This document shows positions 59,041-64,000 of a stretch of DNA of 64,000 bases, one piece after another. Made by a program: the position numbers and the translations under genes. The notes beneath the pieces were generated by a model. That model saw only the letters and a list, made by a program, of their open reading frames with translations, searched no databases and was not told where the DNA came from. Within the stretch, counting starts at the first letter, position 1; each line of letters starts with the position of its first letter. The stretch is from Diogma glabrata (Eukaryota > Arthropoda > Insecta > Diptera > Cylindrotomidae), in contig OY856186.1 in the NCBI GenBank assembly GCA_963693315.1, positions 132,608,186 through 132,672,185 on the forward strand, read 5' to 3'.

Positions 59041-59230
59041 CTGATTCTGAGTTAAGAGGTCTTCGTTATGATTATTTTCTTATGAAATAATGAAATTTTT
59101 GATAGTGAATTTTTTTCAACTGTACCGAACAAATTTCATTCCAAATGAATACAAAATTCGATAATTCGGTGTTGTTCGGTACAGTCGAAAAGAATTCACT
59201 ATAAGAGGAATATCTTAACTGCGATTCTGT
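59041..59230. repeat. Hairpin MITE-like repeat
   Basis: Inner arms atagtgaattttttt/caactgtaccgaacaa (59102-59133) and their complement (59171-59202) pair strongly. Outer arms (gattctgagttaagag near 59043 and complement near 59227) pair partly. No ORF. Confidence 0.5.
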
Positions 59231-60117
59231 CTTGTCTGTGTACGTTGTCATATAAAACCTCATAATATTTCTACATATATTTTAGAGATCTTTTAAATAA
59301 AATGTCATATTCTTTTTCGTACATTATCGTTTATGATATAATTTTTACAAATATAATCATGTCATATTCTTTTTTGAATAGTTTAAATACAAATTAAAAT
59401 ACAATATAAATTATTATTAATAATTATAAAAATAACTATTATTAATATTAATAATATTAATACTATTATAATATTACCTTTTTGTAAAAATTAATTAATA
59501 AAATTTTGAAATTTTTGAAATTTTGAAAATTTTGTCAAAATAATTTTATTGTAAACCTATAAAATTATTTTGGCAAAATTTTCATGTTATTATTAATTTT
59601 TACTGTGAACTGGTGCATGCCTTAACATCATCAACATTAGAAATAAGAAACCATTATATATCAATTGAGATTGTACATAGGGTTTGCAAAAACGGTTTCC
59701 GTAAAACCCTTTTTCGGTCAAACTGGCCAAAAATGTAATTCGTAGAGTGAAATTCGTAAGGTGTGCATTTATTACGTAAAAATCATGTTCACATGACTTT
59801 TTTATTCTCTCCAAGTAACTTGTTTTGTGGTATTATATGCGGATATTACACCACAAGAATATAGATAATCATATATTGGTTAAAATAGTACATTATGATG
59901 CTAGGACGTAAAGCTCAAGATTTTGGACGTATGTGGAGTTTGCAAATCGAGGCGCTAGCCGACGAAGCCGTTTCGAAACCGATCGCTTAGCAAGACGTTT
60001 GTTATATTACGTTCAGTTTTATTTAATAGTTCATTTGCAACATGAGCTCGAACTAAACGTTTGATAAATTGATAATTTAATTTATGTATGAGGATGAAGT
60101 TTCGATAGTCGAATAAT
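59231..60117. other. AT-rich spacer without a recognised gene
   Basis: Nothing supported. 59380-59600 is almost pure A/T with short attaat-type repetition. Confidence 0.4.
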
Positions 60118-60240
60118 CATCGCCGCGCTGGCGTAATTGATAAGCATATCTGTCATCACAGGATTCGAATCATGGCACTCATATAGAAGGTTCGAATTTT
60201 CTTAGTTACTTGAGTTTAATTACTAACAACAATTTCTAAT
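60118..60240 (+). repeat. tRNA-derived SINE
   Basis: CTGGCGTAATTGATAAGCAT (A-box-like), then GGATTCGAATC and GGTTCGAATT (B-box-like), then ttacttgagtttaatt, aligns with the minus-strand units at 23385-23560 and 23905-24080. Two B-box-like motifs about 35 bp apart are shared by all three copies. No poly(A) is visible. Confidence 0.6.
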
Positions 60241-60493
60241 TAGTTTGGTAAAGAAGTCTAAACAAGATTTGAATTAGCTCCCAATAAGTGATTTATTTTG
60301 AGACAGAAAAACTGAAAGAAAAATATTATAATATCGTTTATGGTTATTTATAGAAACCGCAAGTGGCAAGTGACAAGTGAGAGTCAGAAAGTGCCGCAAG
60401 TGGCAAGTGAGAGCCAGAAAGGTCGTTTTCTTCAGCATTATCAGATCAATCTATACCTAATTCAAGCATTCTGCAAGAATAATAAAAGTCAGG

Positions 60494-62090
<1,597 letters not shown>

Positions 62091-62149
62091 GCCATAATGA
62101 ATTTCTTATGAAATATTTTTATGAATTTTTAAGTTTTCTAATAAATTGT

Positions 62150-64000
62150 GATGGGCAGCGAAATCCGAAATTCGACGTCCACGCCGTGCTGCCTGGGTAA
62201 TGCTGACAGAATTAGGTTGGTGTATTGGAGACAAGCAGAGTAAAAACTGCTTAGTCAATGACGCTACATCACGGCGAATCGGCGCTCTACAACCAATGCG
62301 ACTCAAGCGTCTGTTCTCCATGTCAGGGGCGGCTTGGAGCGGGCGTCTGTCTTGAATCAAGCGGCTCGCTATATAATCTTGTAAAAAAGGTTGTTTCTGG
62401 TGATCTTAATATGCAGAACGGACCCATTCACGACAATTTGGGTTGGGCCTAAGGTTAACACCCTAACCCCGGAAAAAAACTAATATGTTAAATTTGGTTA
62501 TCAGAAAGAGAAAAACAGACCCGGACAAAACAACAGAATTTTACCTGGACGTGAAAAAGGACCAGACTACCGAATCGGAACGTGGAACGTGCACAGCCTG
62601 AGCCCTCCTGATGCTCTTATAAGTCTAGAAACAGAAGCTGAGAGGTATAGGATGGATATTATTGCTCTACAAGAAATTAGACAGCCGATAATCGGAAAAC
62701 AAGATTTGGATAGTCACTCTTTGTACTGTAGTGGTTATCCTTCTCGAAGAGAATTTGGAACTGGCTTTCTTGTTGGTGCGCGCATCCAAGAAGCCGTGAT
62801 GAAATTCATCCCAGTCAGTGAGAGGATCTGCTACCTACGTGTACGCGGTACATATAACAATATTTCTCTTATAGCCGTGCATGCACCAACTGAAGCTAAG
62901 ACCGTCGACGAGAAGGATAATTTCGACATAGCACTGAAAAAAGTTATGAAACAAACACCAACACGCGACTTCATTATGGTTCTTGGTGACTTTAATGGAC
63001 AGGTTGGAAGAGATATCTCTTATGGAAATGTGGTGGGTCCCAACAGCCTGCATTTGAATTCGAATGATAATGGGGAAAGAATGACTGAGTTTGCATTATC
63101 AAATAATTTGAGAATTGCCAGTACGTTCTTTCCGCATCGATCGATTCATAAGCAGACTTGGGTCTCACCGAATGGAAATACTCGAAATCAAATTGATCAC
63201 GTTCTAGTAACAACACGTTTCTTTTCAAGCGTTCTGGATGTGCGATCCTTTAGAGGTGCATACATTGGAAGTGACCACTTCCTTGTATGTGCAACGATAA
63301 GGTTCCACTTCCCAAATCCAGGCATTCCAAAATTCAATCAACGGAAACGTTTTAACATCTCATCATTAAAGAATGCTGAAAGAGAAGAGAGATATCAAAT
63401 CCATATTGCCGAAACATTGGAGAAATCAGAAACCATTAAAGGAGACGTCGATAAGTCATGGTATTTGCTCAAAGATGCTGTTTTAAGCGCTGCTGAGGGA
63501 GTACTTGGACGACCACAGAACCACTCCCAGAAGCCATGGATGGATCAAGCATGCCTTGATGCTATTCAATACAAAAGAGATTGCTATCTGAAGTGTCTAC
63601 AAGGACACAACACCAGGTCCACGAAGGAGAACTATAAACTGGCAAGACTAGCCGTTACAAAGCTATGTAGACGAACGAAGAGAGAATGGTGGAAGAGACA
63701 GTGTGAGGAGATTGAAAGCTTCAATAAGGAACATCAATCGCGTAACTTCTTTCAACAGGTTAAAACCTTAAAGAAAGGCCCTCAAACTAGATTGACTGCT
63801 ATTCAAAACGAAGATGGGGAGCTACAAGTAGACCTTAAAAATATTTTAGATACTTGGGCTGCTTATTTTGAGAATCTTCTCAACTTAAGTGACCAGCAAC
63901 AAGTCGGGCGACGGGCAAAGCTTATTCGTGCGTCAAAGGTACATGTAGACGAACCAACCAAAGAGGAATTCGAAGCGGCGCTGTCTAAATTAAAACGCAA
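62150..64000 (+). mobile_element. RTE-type LINE, 5' portion, continues past the window
   Basis: An apparent 5' untranslated region (62150-62483), with ggttgggcctaaggttaaca and ccctaaccccgg just before the coding frame, is followed by an endonuclease and the start of the reverse transcriptase ORF. The 3' half is beyond 64000. It may or may not be the same family as the truncated LINE at 57600. Confidence 0.8.
62484..64000 (+). CDS. LINE ORF: apurinic-type endonuclease and N-terminal linker (partial)
   Basis: This frame is open after TAA at 62481 and has no stop to the window end, about 505 codons. No ATG is placed early, so the true start is uncertain. Endonuclease signatures: YRIGTWNVHSLSP, DIIALQEIRQP (catalytic Glu), SRREFGTGFLVG, AVHAPTEAK, MVLGDFNGQVG (Asp, Asn), NDNGERM, NQIDHVLV and GSDHFLV (final Asp-His). 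A basic linker leads to KREWWKRQCEEI and the pre-RT region (NEDGELQ, LDTWAAYFENLLN). The endonuclease nicks target DNA for reverse transcription. It appears intact as far as visible. Confidence 0.88.

Overview
The window reads as a transposon-rich, AT-rich arthropod chromosome, most likely insect. It carries a mariner-family Tc1 relative, hAT, pogo-like and Harbinger-like DNA elements, several Ty3/Gypsy LTR retrotransposons, RTE-type and Jockey/CR1-type LINEs, tRNA-derived SINEs, (TA)n arrays and a satellite. I see no clean single-copy host gene, no rRNA, no functional tRNA and no CRISPR array. Most coding stretches are broken by stops, frameshifts, deletions or insertions.

Layout. (1) 256-2675: a fold-back repeat interrupted by a pogo/Tigger-like element (679-2325, TA duplication). 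(2) 2785-3785: two (TA)n arrays enclosing a 5'-truncated LINE. (3) 4520-29259: an old minus-strand Gypsy copy (element B) cut in two by a 20.4 kb plus-strand copy of the same family (element A, 5796-26174, target duplication AGAC at 5792-5795 and 26175-26178). A has long LTRs, a tRNA-Lys(CTT) primer site at 8808-8825, gag, pol, a conserved third reading frame and a tRNA-Lys-like sequence in its 3' tail. A is itself hit by a solo LTR (7362-8680, GAGC) and by a gag-only LTR element (13567-19642, AGGT). (4) 29260-32475: AT-rich spacer, a LINE reverse transcriptase fragment and a small tandem array. (5) 32476-44040: a mariner whose transposase gene is split exactly at VT/MDETW by a 10.3 kb Gypsy element (element C, 33121-43395, CAAT) with apparently identical 1397 bp LTRs and a canonical -1 slippery heptamer between gag and pol. 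(6) 44858-46168: a 1.3 kb palindrome. (7) 46264-54800: a unit bounded by inverted repeats that carries a broken minus-strand gene of a multicopy arthropod family (helical domain, PIN/FEN-like domain, CXC cysteine domain), interrupted by a hAT element (49254-52551, GTCAAAAT). (8) 55085-56440: a ~191 bp satellite holding a Harbinger-like MITE. (9) 57600-64000: an RTE LINE 3' half, a hairpin MITE, a SINE, a (TA)n-bearing repeat, and the intact 5' part of an RTE LINE running off the window.

The most unusual biology is in element A. Its gag begins with a RING-H2-like finger. Both LTRs carry a piece of what looks like a host sterol O-acyltransferase gene. A post-integrase reading frame with a hydrophobic N-terminus is conserved between A and B. 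The tail contains a relative of the primer tRNA. The PIN-like/CXC gene inside an inverted-repeat-bounded unit is the second point of interest. Positions of repeat edges were read by eye and may be off by a few bases unless a target duplication fixes them.
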